Of a DNA stretch of 64,000 bases, positions 33,901-48,900 are shown piece after piece. The stretch spans positions 13,142,261-13,206,260 of the forward strand of contig NC_049997.1 of the NCBI RefSeq assembly GCF_000003815.2. Direction: 5' to 3'. The notes under the pieces are model-generated. The model was not told the DNA's origin and searched no databases. It saw only the letters and a list, made by a program, of their open reading frames with translations. Positions within the stretch are counted from its first letter, which is position 1. The number at the start of each line of letters is the position of its first letter. The position numbers were made by a program, and so were the translations under genes. This DNA is from Branchiostoma floridae. Lineage: Eukaryota; Chordata; Leptocardii; Amphioxiformes; Branchiostomatidae.

Positions 33901-36900
33901 AATTTTTGATACCAATTTCTTTTGGTGGAAATCACACTAACAGCTGAATGACTTCTACCAACACAGATGAACTTTCAAGCTATTTGGCATGCCGTTGATT
34001 TGATTGATTCGGCTGTGAGAAATACAGCCAGGGCTACCCAACTAGCCCAAAGGCTATTATCAAGGGCTAGCCCTGGTAAGGCCTGTATCACATTTCCAAA
34101 GCATGACCGGTCCGGGTCTGTTTGTGGAAAGGAAAAATAAAAATGTATACGGCACAAATAATGCCCACGACTATTCTCTTTACGTCTTGTGTAGCTTGGT
34201 GTCTTTTATATCTTTCTTTTCGTTACCAAAAATTAACACAAGACATATCTTCAGTCAAAAAGTACACACAGAACAATTCAGGGCTCTAGCCAGCTCGAAA
34301 TTTTTTTCCGTCAGCCAATTCCAACTGTCGCAAAAAAACACGAAAACACTATTCCAGGAGTTAGAGAGACTGAACTGAGATCTTGAAAAACGGGTTTTTA
34401 ATGAGATTATCGTATGCAAAAGAGCGCAGACACACATTATCAACAATCATAACAACAGCAAAACAAACAGTGTGTGGCTTTTACGGCCGTGGACGGCGTC
34501 CCCAAGCCGCCTGTAGCATCCACGAAGGATTTTTGACGGATTGGTTTTAAAAATTTTCCGTCAGATGCAGCAAATTTCCGTCAATTGACGGAAAAACGGA
34601 CGCTGGCTAGAGCCCTGGAACAATTTAAAACTTTTTGTTTCAGTTACTGGAGTGAGTCTATGGACAACAAGCATACCTAAGTTTCCCCACGTAACTCTCT
34701 CCTCCCCGTGACAAATCCGTGGCATCGACAGACACCAGGTAATTTGATGTTGTGCTCTTCTTCCTTTTTCGTCCAGCGAGCAGGAAAACCTAAAAATGGT
34801 ACATTTATAAACAATTAGAGTCATTGCCTGAAACTGATTTGATTTCTCTGTGGCATCTGACTATGCTAATGTTTGCAGCTGCTTAAACTATATTCTAAAA
34901 CAGATATGGTTCTGACCATGGTGCTAAATGCATGGGGAATTGTTGTTAACAATGACAAATCATGCCAACTACCGGCTTACTTGCTTGCTCAGTATAAAGA
35001 ATCAACAGGCTACTTTTGTAAGAGCTACATGAGCAAAGCACTGATCAACTTCTGTATTTCTAGGCCAATACAGTCATTCTTCCATGCAAAAAAAAAATCT
35101 GTAAAATTAAAACATAAGAGTATCAAAATAAGTTACTGTATAGTAGACTTAAATAACAATTTGTATCCTGTACCAGTCAATATTGTATAGCTTAAGAATC
35201 TATGTGTATATTGTACTAGATTTATGTAAACTGGTAGCTTTTTTACATTGCTTTGCATTGCAAATAAGCAACTTGACTTTATCTTAATATGTCAAGATCT
35301 CAAAGGAAATAACTTGCTTTCCCTTGAAAGTGCTGAAACTGAAGTGATTTTTAAACACACTTTCAAAAACATTGCTTTTGTGACACATTGAGACAATTTG
35401 GCATCAACTCCATTCAGTATTTCCAATCATGCCTCAAGATATCAAATGGAATGACTTGCTTTCCCCAAAAGGTGTTGAAACTTAGATTTAAGTGGTTTTA
35501 AAACAAACTTTCAAAAACATCTCTATTGTGCCACATTTGTAAAACTTGGCACAAACTCCATCAGTATTTCCCATGATGCCTCACCTTTTTCCCATCATCC
35601 CTCTCCATGTGTAGGTAGTACGTGGGGAAGACCCCGCGGTCCATGCCCTTCTTGTCGCGGGTGATGCGGCACTTGACGGTGTGGCCCTGCGGAGCGGGCT
35701 TCAGGACAAACTCCTCCAGGTTGTCAATGTCCACCTGTGGCGGCCCGGCGGCGTTGGCGTTAGCGTTGGCGTTGGGCTTACTGGCGCCGTTGCTGGTTTC
35801 TTGCGGCTAAAAATAGGGAAAACAGATTGTTATTGTTATTGGTTGGGCCGACCACTCTTTCTTCGCAGCCAGGGGCTGAATTGCTAGGAACTACAATTGG
35901 TGGGGCTAAATTGCAATAGTCTGAAGTGGCAGTCTGTATACAGCACCTAGGCTATAGTGACCTCAATACCACAGTAATTGCCCCAGCTGTGGCCAAAGGA
36001 CTGTATGTTTTGAACCACTCACACCAGGTAGTACAGTGGGTTCTTTTACGTGCTTGAGGTATGGCTCGCCTCAAATACAGGATGTCCATTTAACGTCCTA
36101 TCCACAGGACGGCCCTAACCGAAGGGGGAAGGACCCCTACTCTTTTTGATAAATCTAGTGGGATCTTTAACGTGCTCAAGGTGGAGCTCTCCTCAAACAC
36201 AGGACCTCCATTTAACGTCCTGTTGAAACAATGATAGGCATCAAAAGGAAATGTATTCCACTGACCGTCCCTGGCTTCTTGGAGCCTGAGCTTGAGCTTG
36301 AAGGGCGGGAGGAACTGGTCGCGGCCACGGGGACGGTGGTGGTCGGTGTGGCAACCGGCTGGCTCTCCGACTCTTGCTCCTCGTCACTAAAGTCATCGTA
36401 ACTGACACTTGATGAAATTCCCATGGCTGCCAGTTTACGCTCTGGAACAACATTATATGTAGGGATAAGACATTAGAGCTGAATACAAAATATCAAAGTC
36501 GAATACAGAGTAGACATGGAAATAACAAAAGTATTAAAAAATAAGGTTATATTTTAGGCAGTGCTTCTGCATGTGTGTGCACACGTGCGTGTGTATGTGT
36601 GTGCACACGTGCGTGTGTATGCGTGTGCGTGTGTGCATGTGTGTGTGCATGTGTGTGTGGGTGTGTGCATGTGCATGCGTGTGTGCATGTGCATGTGTGT
36701 GTATGTATGTATACATGCATGTGTGTGCATGTCTGTTTGTTACCAAGTCAAGAATGGCTGAATATATTAATTTGGTGTTATATTCGGTATGCTGGTAGTA
36801 ATGACAAAAAATGAAAATGATTAGATGTTGGGTCCCCTGGGGGTATTCCACGTACAGCAGTTTGAACTGCTAGTTTGACATCTCTTGTTCAGTAAAAGCT

Positions 36901-39900
36901 ATGGACTTACAATGTATGGGTGGTAGATAGCTGTGGTGTTTTGGAAAGATGTGTTCATAATAAATACTGTAAGGAAATCATAACGACATAAGAGAGCAAT
37001 CGTGAAAACTATGACTCGCTTCCACTTTGTGCTATATTTTCAGCCTACCAGGTGACACCAAAGTAGGCAACTGTTAAGGTGGACATTCACTGCAGTTGGG
37101 GCACTGGTGCGGCACTGCGGGGTTCGTTCACTGCGGCACTGTTTTGTTATGTTTGCGATTTTTAACATAATATGCACAAGTATGACTTAGAGGACAACAA
37201 AATACACAAAACGGAAGAAAATTTGTTCTTTTATCTTTGAAATTTGTTGAGTCATCTACGAACCCCGCAGTGCCGCACCGGTGCCACAAGTGCAGTTAGA
37301 GTCCATGCCTTTATGGGTTCTTCAACATTTAACAGCTGATGTTCTACCATATAGAGAGCCATAAGATCTGGAGCAGCCATCTGACATTTATACTGACAAG
37401 GCATATAATACACAAAATACCCTGCAGACCACAGTCTACAGATAACTCAGGCATGCTATCAAGAAATGGAGTCGGAGAGTGAAAGATAAATTCCAGACAA
37501 ATTATTGTCTGTTCAACCCAAAGACATTACCCAAAAGCAAAGACAATTAATGAAGAAAGGACTTGAAAAGAAGACAGGTTCCATCAAAGTATGACATCAA
37601 ACCTTTTGAAATCATTTCAAAATGGGGTCTTAATTGCACAAAGAAATGGAACAGAGGCCTGATTTCAAAGCACAACAGGACATGTCCTCTTATTTGATGC
37701 AATCATGTATCTACTTTAGAACCTATTCATGCATCTAATTTCAAAGTAATGAGTCCCTACACATAGGCTTTTATCAATCAAAAGAGGAACTCTAGCAAGA
37801 AGAGTTGAGAAACAGCACACTCCAGAGGAGTTTCATAATGTGCCTTAGCCCTAGGAATAGGAAAAAAACGTTGTTTCCTGTTTACAAATGTAGTCCTTAA
37901 AAAAAAGGTCAATAGGTAGGGATTATCTTTTTTATTATTTCTGCTTTGGTTAAAACTCTATTCAATACAGTTTACCAATTTGAAAGTAAAGCTGAAATAC
38001 ATGGGGATGTTTTCGATTTCAAACTTGTGCATAATGGTTACAAATATATGTGGATACATTTATCCTTCATTTAGATACATGTAGGACAAGCAGCTTTTTT
38101 GTTTGTATAGGAAGCACACTGAATAAAAGTTCTAACTGGAAACTCCACTGCCTATCCCCCCAAAAAGGCTAGGGTCGGCAGATTTTCTAGGGTAGGTCGG
38201 GAAACAGGAAACACAACATTTTTTTTTTCTTATGCCTTACCAATATGTGGCCAGAAACCAGGCAATTAGCTGGACATTGGAAATACCTTATTACAGAAAT
38301 AAAAGGCCACACAATTGCCCTCGGTAGTCAGGGGCAGCAGATTGAGCTCATGATGTCAGCAATAACTTAAGGGGCAAAACGTGGCAGCAACATGGTCCCT
38401 CAAGGACCAATTACAAACCACTGTAAATTCATTTACTTTCACATGGCTTTTAGCCAGGCATGCGTCAAGGCATCATTTGGACGCACTTTTCTCCAAATAA
38501 CAAGAAATTGGACACACCAGGCACCCTTACACTGGGGAGCAGATCCTCTGAAACGCATGGAATTCTGATTGGCCAGGAATGCCACTAGATTATTTGTGGT
38601 CACAGTCTACTACTGTGACCTCTCTGACAGTAATTTTGCCCTTCAGGCTACCTTAGAATGCATGATTTTAACATCAAATTCTTGAAAACTATGCAACATG
38701 GAAGGTGGATGCCCCCGGACCCCCCTACAATAGTTGCGCCTATATCACTTACCGTGACTCACCAAGAAATCTGGACTGCCTATAATAAAATCCTGGCTAA
38801 AGCCTGATCTAAGAGGGCGTCCTAAACCAAAGAAAGCTACATTGAATTCAGTACATACTGATTTAGTAGACATTGAGTCGAGTGAAGAAATAGGTACATG
38901 TAACTTTCCAAATGACACAACACTGGAAGCCGCCAGGCCTAGGGGATTTGAACCGTGGAATGGTAGATTCAAACTTAACAGCCCTAACTACCAAAGCGTC
39001 TATCTAAAATTCTAATAGAATCTGATGAAAATACAAAATTTATGTACCAGTCAAGAGAGGACTGAGGTTAACTAATATGACATTTGTGCCAGCAAATAAC
39101 AGCTTTATATGTAGTAATGTTTGAATAATGGATGAGAAAACGCAACTAGTTTGACACTTGTGACATTGAGACCTTTTCAGCCTTGTGATGAATTCAAGTT
39201 CAGTTGGGGGAAAACCTGTAATGACAGTGGGGATGCCGTATGGAAAATGCAACAAGAAAGAAAGAAACAAAATATCAAAACAGGAAATTCTTCTCCAGGA
39301 CCAAAGAAAGCCACTAGGAGGCTAAGTCTATTGTCACACATGACCTTAATTTCCCCGACATCTACCCACCTAATGTTAAATATTATTATTATGTTTTCCC
39401 GAAGGAAAATATATTGATTTTGATGGTGCAAATTCTTTAAAATTCTTTCTTCCTCCGAGCAGAAAAGGTCTACCCAACCTATGTAATTAGGCCATAAAGT
39501 TGGCTTTATAATTACAGTAACAAAGGGAAGAAAACATTTTGCAGTTGTCCAACCAAAATAAGGGACACATCATGTCAAATGGTCAAAGATGTTTTGTGGT
39601 CAGTCTCTTATTAGACAGAATCATAACTAGATTTGCTAATCAATAAGCAATCAGAAATGACATGTTTGAACAAATTGCATTGCCATACACTTACACAAAC
39701 ATACATGTTATTATTGGACATATGCACTCAACCGTGGTCAGAAGCAGACTTATTACCCCAATAGGTAGCATACATGTACATGTATGCCCTCAATGTGCAT
39801 ATGCCAGTATGAGCACACTCAACAATGCATTAGGAGGTTTGAAAGGTCTACTTCTGAATAACCTGATAGCTTTCCTTCTAGATATGTACTCGTAACAAAT

Positions 39901-42900
39901 TCTATTTTTGTACATAAGTGTCCTCAATGTCCATATGTCACATCATGAGGTTTGAAAGGTCTACTTTTGAATAATCTGATAGCTTTCCTTCTGGATCTGT
40001 GCTCCTAACATCTAGATGTATTAATTTGTACATGTGTGCCCTCAATGTGCATATGTCAGTATGAGCACACTCAACAACGCATCATGAGGTTTGAAAGGTC
40101 TACTTGAATAATCTGATAGCTTTCCTTCTGGATATGTACTTGTAACAAATTCTATTTTTGTACATAAGTGTCCTCAATGTCCATATATGTCACATCATAA
40201 GGTTTGAAAGGTCTACTTCTGAATAATCTGATAGCTTTACTTCTGGATATGTGCTCCTAACATCTACATTGTATATTTGTACATGTGTGCCCTCAATGTG
40301 CATATGTCAGTATGAGCACACTCAACAACGCATTAGGAGGTTTGAAAGGTCTACTTCTGAATAACCTGATAGCTTTTCTTCTGGATATGTGCTCATAACA
40401 AGTTCTATTTTAGTACGTGTGTCCTCAATGTCCATTTGTCACATCATAAGGTTTGAAAGGTCTACTTCTGAATAATCTGATAGCTTTCCTTCTGTATATG
40501 TGCTCAAAACATCTACATTTTGTACATGTGTGCCCTCAATGTCCATATGTCAGTACAAGTACACTCAACAATGCATCATAAGGTTTGATAGGTCTACTTC
40601 TGAATAATTTGATAGCTTTCCTTCCAGTGCTCATAACATCTTTATGCATTGACGTAAAATGTCAAAGGGTTCCCACATTGGGATCTTGTTACTAAGCAAG
40701 ATTTTCTAGTGGCAAAATTAGAGAGGCACATGCCGTGCTGAATACGTATTTGGGTTGAATGTCGGCAAGCTAAAGAACATTTGAGAAATAACACTTTTAA
40801 AGACATTTCTTCATTTCTAGTTCAATACATAAAGTGAAATAAACAGAGAGAATCCCTACCAACCGACCATAATTTTCTCAGGCACAAAATCGCTAACACA
40901 GAATTAATTTGCCTAGGCCTCATCATTTTTTGCGATAGTGCTTTGGTACGATGCTAATAAAGGGTACATAAGTCCTGGGCTATTACGGTATGCCTCGCAG
41001 CGTAAATTTCCTTCCACGTTCTTATGATCGTAAATTTCCGCGTCTCTCTAATCTTTCCCTGTCTCGGCTTCCCCCTCAGCCCTTTTCATCGCTTTTCTGT
41101 CTATCTATCTTCTGCTTGGATGAAGGCGTCTGATTGAAAAACATGGATTTTCTCGATCTGACGCCGACAAGGAAAGTCTGAATAGATTGAAGCGAGACAT
41201 AAATACCGGAGATAAATTCACCGAGAGATTCAGAGGCAAGATGGAACAAAGATTCACAAGCTGACTACTTTAGTCTTGACACCTTAAAAGAAAATCCTTT
41301 TATCTATTATACTCAATGGTAATTTACAGGTTTGGTTGAAAAGGTTGCTTATAACTAGCCACAGGATTCATTCTAAAAGATGTTGAAACATCGCTGTAAA
41401 TTCATTTATTTTCACTGGGACTTCATTTTGTGGTAGTTTGGGAAAGGTTGTTTTTGCCGTCTTTGAAGTTTGCGGTTTAAACAATTCTGTAGCACTGTGG
41501 TTAAACAACACAGATGCATATTTTGTGTGGTATTGAATTTACAGGGGAGAGGTCTTCTCAAAAACAACAACAATGCAATTTGTTTAAGATTCATGGTAGC
41601 TAAGGACTGTGCTACCTGGCAAAAATATACGAGGAGCAAGGGGCCAGCACCTATTGGGTACATTTGTATGTGTACATGATGGTAGGTATGCTGATAAAAA
41701 GGAAACTGAGACCACCTAGATTTCCGTCATGCACCAGCACAATAGCAAATAATTCAGTACCAAGGACAGGTATAGCCTAATGGTTGCAGATAATGGACAT
41801 AATCTGTATGTTTACATTTTGATCAAAGGTTAGGTATGAATCAGTCAGAAAACACTCACTAGGACCTGTTGACACAAATATTCATGGCTTGCTAAAAATT
41901 GAAGATTATAAACAATGCTTACACCAATTTTCAACAGACACTCTGAGCAACCAAAAATGACATACATAACAGAATTTCATGCATTCTATTGTCTTTTACT
42001 TTACACTGTGTGAACTACATGTATTCCAGCCAAAATATGAGCCACAAAAATCTAATTTTGGATGCTGGTGATCGCCGTCTGGTAGAAAGGGATCTTGACA
42101 CTGGGAAGTAATTACATGCAGGCGACCAGTACCTTTATACTCTCTAACCCAACTGTCTATCCCTCTAACACTCTTGTAATAAAGGCCTTCTCTAATGTGA
42201 TGTATAATGTGAGGCTTTACGATCAAGTCCGGGCCGCTGGAATTCAATATCCATTACCACTAGCGTTTTCTCCCACACTGCGAAAGCGGAGCGTGATTTC
42301 GGTAAGCCCTTCATTCCCGCGGGACGCTCCCAGCAGGTCGATGTTCTAGTTGTGTGCGTTGAATGCAAACTGTGACCTACATTTAGAATCCAGATTCTTT
42401 TCTATATTCACAATTTCCTAACATTCCTAACTGACCCCCGTGTCGAACCTTGGGAAAGGCACCTTATATCTATTTCCTTACTTCACTCAGGAGAAAATTA
42501 CTTACCTATCTTTGATTAAGAAGGTGCAAGAAGAATAGGGGAACATCCCAGTGTAAGATTCTTTACTATAATCACAACTTTCTAACATTCCTAGCAGGCC
42601 CCATTCTGTGTCTTGGGAAAAGTACTGAACATCTATTTCCTCACTTCACTCAGGAGAAAATTAGTTAGTACCTATCTTTGATTAAGAAGGTACAAGAAGA
42701 AAAGGGGTACATCCCAGTGTGAGATTCTTTTCTGTATTCACAACTTTCTAACATTCCTAGCAGGCCCCATGCTGTGCCTTGGGAAAGGCACATCTATTTC
42801 CTTGCTGTACTCGGGAGAAAATGAGTACTGTAAGTGTATTTAAGTTCACAGGGATTTAATTTCACAGTAGTGGGAAAAAGAAGTTTTCGCGGTGGTTTTA

Positions 42901-45900
42901 AGTTCACAGTAGCACCATGTACTGTAGTCTCTTACTGCCGTGGAAAATGTTCGCGGTGGTTTTAAGTTCGCGGGGAAGTGGCCACCGCAAAAACCGTGAA
43001 CATTAAACCACCACGAAAGTTTCTGCATTTACAGTACCTACATGTATATTTGATTAAGAAGGTACAAAAAGAATAGGAGTCCATCCTAGTGTGCGTGGAT
43101 CAAACCTTAAGGTCCAGAATTTATGTGGTTTGTACAATCTACTTATTTATGATTAAAAGGCAGTTTACCGATTATGAAAAAACATACACAAGAATAGAAA
43201 CTTGCCAATGAAATACTGTCAATTTCGAAGATCAGTCAGTAGCTTTGAAATGAAACTTTTCAATTCCAATGAACAAAATAAGGTCCTTTTATCAGACACA
43301 ATACCATTACTTTTAACATGAAATCCTAAATGATACACAATACAAATTGATACAAGAGGAAGAATAATTAGATACATACTGTGTGCGTACATGAAATGCC
43401 ACTTTATAAGCACCTCATAAAGAGATAGACATCATTTATTAGATATGCCGTATTAATATCCATATAAATTGATGTCTGGATTGATAAGCCCTTGGTTCTC
43501 ATTAAATGCTGCTTTATCATATTGAGTTAATCTATTATTTATTTATTCGCTTTGTCTAAGGTATGCATGTTGGCTACAAAATGCTTTAGAGAAAAGCAAT
43601 AGTAAAGCGACATAGTAAATGATATCTAACTGTGCTAGGAAAATGGATTCTGAGGGGGAAGTCTGTATTTTGAATCATGTGATAGGTGGGCCGTATTTAC
43701 TTCTGATGTATGTGTTCCGACCGGTCCGTATTTTACAGTACGGCACGGGGCTCCATATTTCAAAGGATTGGAACTCGTACGGGATTTCGTACCACCCTCG
43801 GTCCTGGCCCTCTCGCAGGTGGGATTGCTTGAAGACCAACGTTCGGGCCATACCTCGGGCAATGCAAAATGCCTGTTGTATTCTATATTCACATAGTATC
43901 AGGGGAGGATTCCAAGTCAAAGTTCCAAGCTTCTACTTTTATTCCGTTCAACATTTTCTCTTTAGAGTACATCCGAACCAAGAAGATAAATTTGCATGAC
44001 CTAGACAATATAGTAATGGAAAGGCTTAGAAATGCAAACGAATATTAGATAAGTTTAGGCAATTTCACATTCACATGCTTTCTGCATTTATATGATTATG
44101 ATCCACGGAAAAAGCCAATCTTATAATTGTATCGCAGCACTGGTGAGCCATTTCAAATGCTAAAAATGGAGTGCCATTTATTTGTTTTTAACCAAATGTG
44201 TCACGGTTTTTGGCTACATCAAATAATTTCTGTATATTTCCGAAGTCTACTTTCCTTGTTTTCTAATATTTCAAAGCGAAAAGAGCCTTTGAGAAAAAAT
44301 GTGGGCTGTGAGGAAAATTTGACCTACTTCATCTGTATTCAAGTCGTTCAAACTTTATAAATTAAAGAATTCGCATCATGCCCTGTTCTCATATATAGAT
44401 CTTCTCTTTCATTTTCGGAATCCAATAGATCAAATCTCAGTGGCTCCATCCTCTAGTTCTCCAATCAAACTCCTTCAGGAATGAATGAAGACGTCAATGG
44501 TGCCACAAGATCACCGAAGACAGATATTTATGTGCGTGCAGCACAAATAGAAGATGCATGCAGGCAGCCATCCATTTAGAAATGACAAGATACATGTGTA
44601 TTTCTGGACCCAGCTGCATTTCTATGAGGTCTGGCAGCCAAACTATATGCATCACTAGATGTAAAAGTATCCTGTATACACACTCTGGAAAGAGGCTTTT
44701 AGCCAGGCATGCGTCCAGGCATCAATTGGACACACTGTTCCAAAAATAATACAAAATTGGACGCACTAGATGCCCTGATGGTGCCCTTACACTGGGGAGC
44801 AGATCCGCAGAAAAGCATGAAAATTCTAATTGACCAGGGATGCCACTAGGTCACTTGGGTTACACTCTTCAACTGTGACCTCTCTGATGGTAATTTTGCC
44901 CCTAAGGATACCTTAGAATGCACCAATTTTAACATAAAATTCTCTAAAACTAAGCACCATGGAAGGTGGATGACCCCGGACCCCCCTACAATAGTCGCAA
45001 ATACATTACTTATCGTAACTCACCAAGAAATTTGGACCCCCTATAATAAAATCCAAGCTAAAAGCCTGGTCATGACCCGTTGATGATTTGTCACTCCAGA
45101 CATCGCAAAGTACACCAAAGATACAAAAATGTTTTCAGAAGAAGACCAATTTTTGAGGAATGACTAGCGTATTATTTTTTTGTCATTTCAGACTTTCCCT
45201 AGGCAAAGGAACACTGGCTGTACTTTATCGTGATCTCAACATTAGCTTGTTAATTTCCATGTCTGAGTCATTTGGTTTGTTTTGGGCTAAATTACAGATA
45301 CAGCACACGACCTTGTTCCAAATCTCTGGGGACAGCTTTGTTTATGACCTAGCAACAAAACAGCTCTGTTTATAATCTAGCAACAAGATAGCTCTGTTTA
45401 TGATCTAGCAACAAGAGAGTACTCTAATATTTAAAGGAAAATAAGATCATCTAGTTTTCTTCATACACCAGAACAATAGCAAATTATTCAGCACCAAGGA
45501 CAGCCTAATACATGCAAATATCAAAAACAATCTTTCTGCTTTACATTTTGATGCAAGCTAAGTTATAGTGCACTCATTGTGGTAAGTTTAAGATTCAGTC
45601 TCTGGAGAATAGGATTTGGTGTCGTTTTCCTCGCGTTTAGTATCCATGTTTAAGGATGGCTCCATTTATCCCTGGGGCTTGTATACACATGTATGATGTA
45701 CAGTAAAAAGGTATTACTAAGTGCCTCCACAGGAGGCTATGAATATTGCAAAACGAAGCCACCATTCTGCACTTTGGGAATGCAATATTCATTTTCACTT
45801 GTTGCCTCAGAACCCTGTATATAATGCAGAATAATCTTTAAAACCTCTGTCGAAAGACCAAGAGGTTAGGCTAGCGGCAGGCTTTTCGCGGTAAGTGACT

Positions 45901-48900
45901 GTTGTAGCGGGGTCCGGGGGCATCCACCTTCCATGGTGCAGAGTTTTTGATGATTTTAAGTTTTAATAGTGCATTCTAAGGTATCCTAAGAGGTAAAAAT
46001 ACTGTTACAGAGGTCACAAAAGAAGACTGTGACCAAAGATGACCTGGTAGCATCCCTGGTCAATCAGAATTTCATGCCTGTCAGAGGATTTTTTCCCCAG
46101 TGTAAGGGTGCCCAAATTTCTTGTTATTCTAATAAGAAAAGTGCATCCAGATGAAGCGTTGATGCATGCCTGGCTAAAAGCCTGGCTAGCGGACAAGGGA
46201 TCGAGAGGTCGGGGGTTCGATTCCTGGCGTTGCCAGATAGACATTGTGCCTTTGGGAAAAGCACCCAGGTGTACAAATGGGTACCTGACATTAGTTGGGG
46301 AGATAAAAGGCAGTGCATGGAAGGAGATGGGCTGTGTCTTCTCATACCATTGCCTTAGACACAGTGGATATCAACCCACTATCCCTTTGGCCTCAAAAAG
46401 CTATGCGACGTTCACTTATGCCAACTTTACAGCCTGTTCTCTTCTGTTATGGTAATGCGAAGTCATTTGAGTCAATATACAGCATAGTATCTACTTCTAG
46501 GAGCTTTTCCTGGTTCCATGGCTCTGTGGATTTGTTTGTCTTGTATATATGTACATGTCACAAGTCAGAAAGGGTCATCAAATTTCTTCAGCTATGTTGC
46601 CGCAATGATTTGGATAGTTGCTCATCTACATGTGTGTGAAACTGTATGCTAATTAAAGGTTAATGACCCATCCCAAGGTGTATACGGTGTCATAACACCT
46701 GGTCCTTTGCTGTAATCACCGAATAAAACCACTGAGTGAGCGAAGTAGTTAAGGTTTAGCTGGTGGAAAATCACTGTGTTGAAATTTTCAACACCAGGCT
46801 GGCCGGAATTCTATGTGTTACAGCGTCATAACCAACATGAAATGGGGTATTCCGATTGGTCCATGTCGCCTGGCTATATGATAATGTAATTTACTGTAGT
46901 GAATGTAAGTTTTAGATTTAGATCCTTTTATCTTCATCTTATGTCATTTTCTTTAAAATTGTATTCCAGGACCTACAGTTTGTCTAAAATATGATTACTC
47001 TATGTCAGTTTCTTATCTTTGTCTACAACCTCAAAATTACCAATCAAGAGGCAACTTGAAAAATTACGAGAATGAAAAAACGTCCTTATCTTGAATGACT
47101 AATGATGGAGATAGTCTAAAAAGCAGTTGAACCATCAACGATGTCGCGTCAAGCGCTCATAATTGAAGTAAGGCTTCGGACCAACATGCATTTCCAATAA
47201 TAATCCTTTCCTTTCAACAGCGCAATCAACTGATACTTATCCAAATCTTGCCACTTTCCTGACTCCAATATCTTTTAATTCAAGACTTGTATCTCTAAGA
47301 AAAACCAACCAGCTGCAATGCCAAATGAAAAACAAGACTTTGAACATGAAAAGAGTTTCATCCACGCAATTTAAAGAGGCTGCGTACATGAAAGGGCTCG
47401 TCATGCAAATGGTGAAGGGTCATGAAACATGGTCGTGACTGCTTGCAGAAACAAATTAGCCCTAACGAATTCACTCTAGTTGGTAAACATGTTGGGAACA
47501 GCTGGTTCTATAGAAATATCAGTTAATAAAAAATAAACTAAATATAACTAACTGAAAACAATTGCCATAATCAATCATCAATGAGGAAAATCTAAAATAA
47601 GTTTCGAGAGTAAAAATTACAAGTTTTTGAGTATATATTTGTTTTAGTCATTAGCTGTTCATTCAAGTACATGTGAATTTCAAATGGAATATACATTTTG
47701 TAAATGCAATACGTACATTCAAGCTAGCAATCTCCAAATTGCATGACATTGACACCTTTTGGGGCGTGCACCTTTCACACTGCAGAAAAGCTTGCCTATA
47801 AACGCGAGGAAAATCCGTCTGATGATTTGAAAATTCATGTAGCAGGGTCTAGAGAACCATTCATATTCCTCACACACTGTACATTGGTAGACTTATGGCA
47901 GAAGCCACTCCAGAAAAGGAAATCGCATTCCCAAACCTCTTCAGTTTCTGAGAAACGGCAAGTGGAGTGGAATCAAGAGTGGCATGCATATATGCATGGT
48001 TGGTGCAGGTGCAAGATTTACACAATAATCCTTCTTTTCCTCCCTTGCAAAGAAATAGATGTCGCCGTATTAAGCTTTCTATCACATACAAAATGTACCG
48101 GGGTCCCAATACTCGAGTCATATAATAGGCTATATTCCACCTAAGGAAGCAAATACTGAAACCCTTTCTTGGGATATTTGCCCACCTAATCCTCAAGGAT
48201 TGCTCTTCCAGCATCCAAACCATCTATTCCTCCTTGTGAAATCTAAGGTTGAAGAAGAGCTGATGGCTTACCGTATATATACGACCTCCTCAAGCATTCC
48301 ATTTCAGGACGGGCATTTTCCCGGCGCCAAATATTCCGCGTGCACCTGTTATCGTCGGTGTATATAATAATGTGGAAAAGAGGGAGCAATCACGACCCCA
48401 ACTCGTCTACACCAACGTCAGCCATGTTGCCTAGGTGCTCAGTGGGGGACCGCACACTAACGCTAGGGTGTGGGAGGAGTACTCCATTTCCTGTGCATCA
48501 CCGCCTTTGTTCTCCGCCCCGCACAGCGGCACAAATGAAAGGGATCACGTCTTCAATGGTAATTGAAGGAAATCTGCCCATATGAGCAGACATCATCGGA
48601 GAAGGGATGCAAGCATGGAATAGCAATTAGGTACCTGAATACACACGTAATGGCAGTACAGTGCCGTTAACTGCTGTCGGCAAAGGATAAAATTGGAGAG
48701 AAATTAAATCTTAACCAAGGCTGGTGATAAACGGTGAGCCTAATGCAATTCTGACGTAATTAGATCCAATCTTAATCTGTCTAATCTTAGTCGTTTCAGA
48801 CAGGACAATTTAGATTGCCGGTAGATCTCCATACTTATCTATTTTGAATAATAATTTTGCTGTTTTTGAAAAGCTTTTCTACTTTTTAGGTATGAAAAAA

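Noticed and set aside
36534-36851. Cys/Val/His-rich frames on both strands
   Set aside because: Produced by the GT-rich simple repeat; all frames are open at once.
43619-43999. 126-residue plus frame in the tubby intron
   Set aside because: Both strands are open over much of the interval, no family is recognised and no splice or start context supports it.
46185-46260. tRNA gene
   Set aside because: A and B boxes are present, but no full acceptor stem is seen and SINE body text follows; the A box is also split by a MITE.
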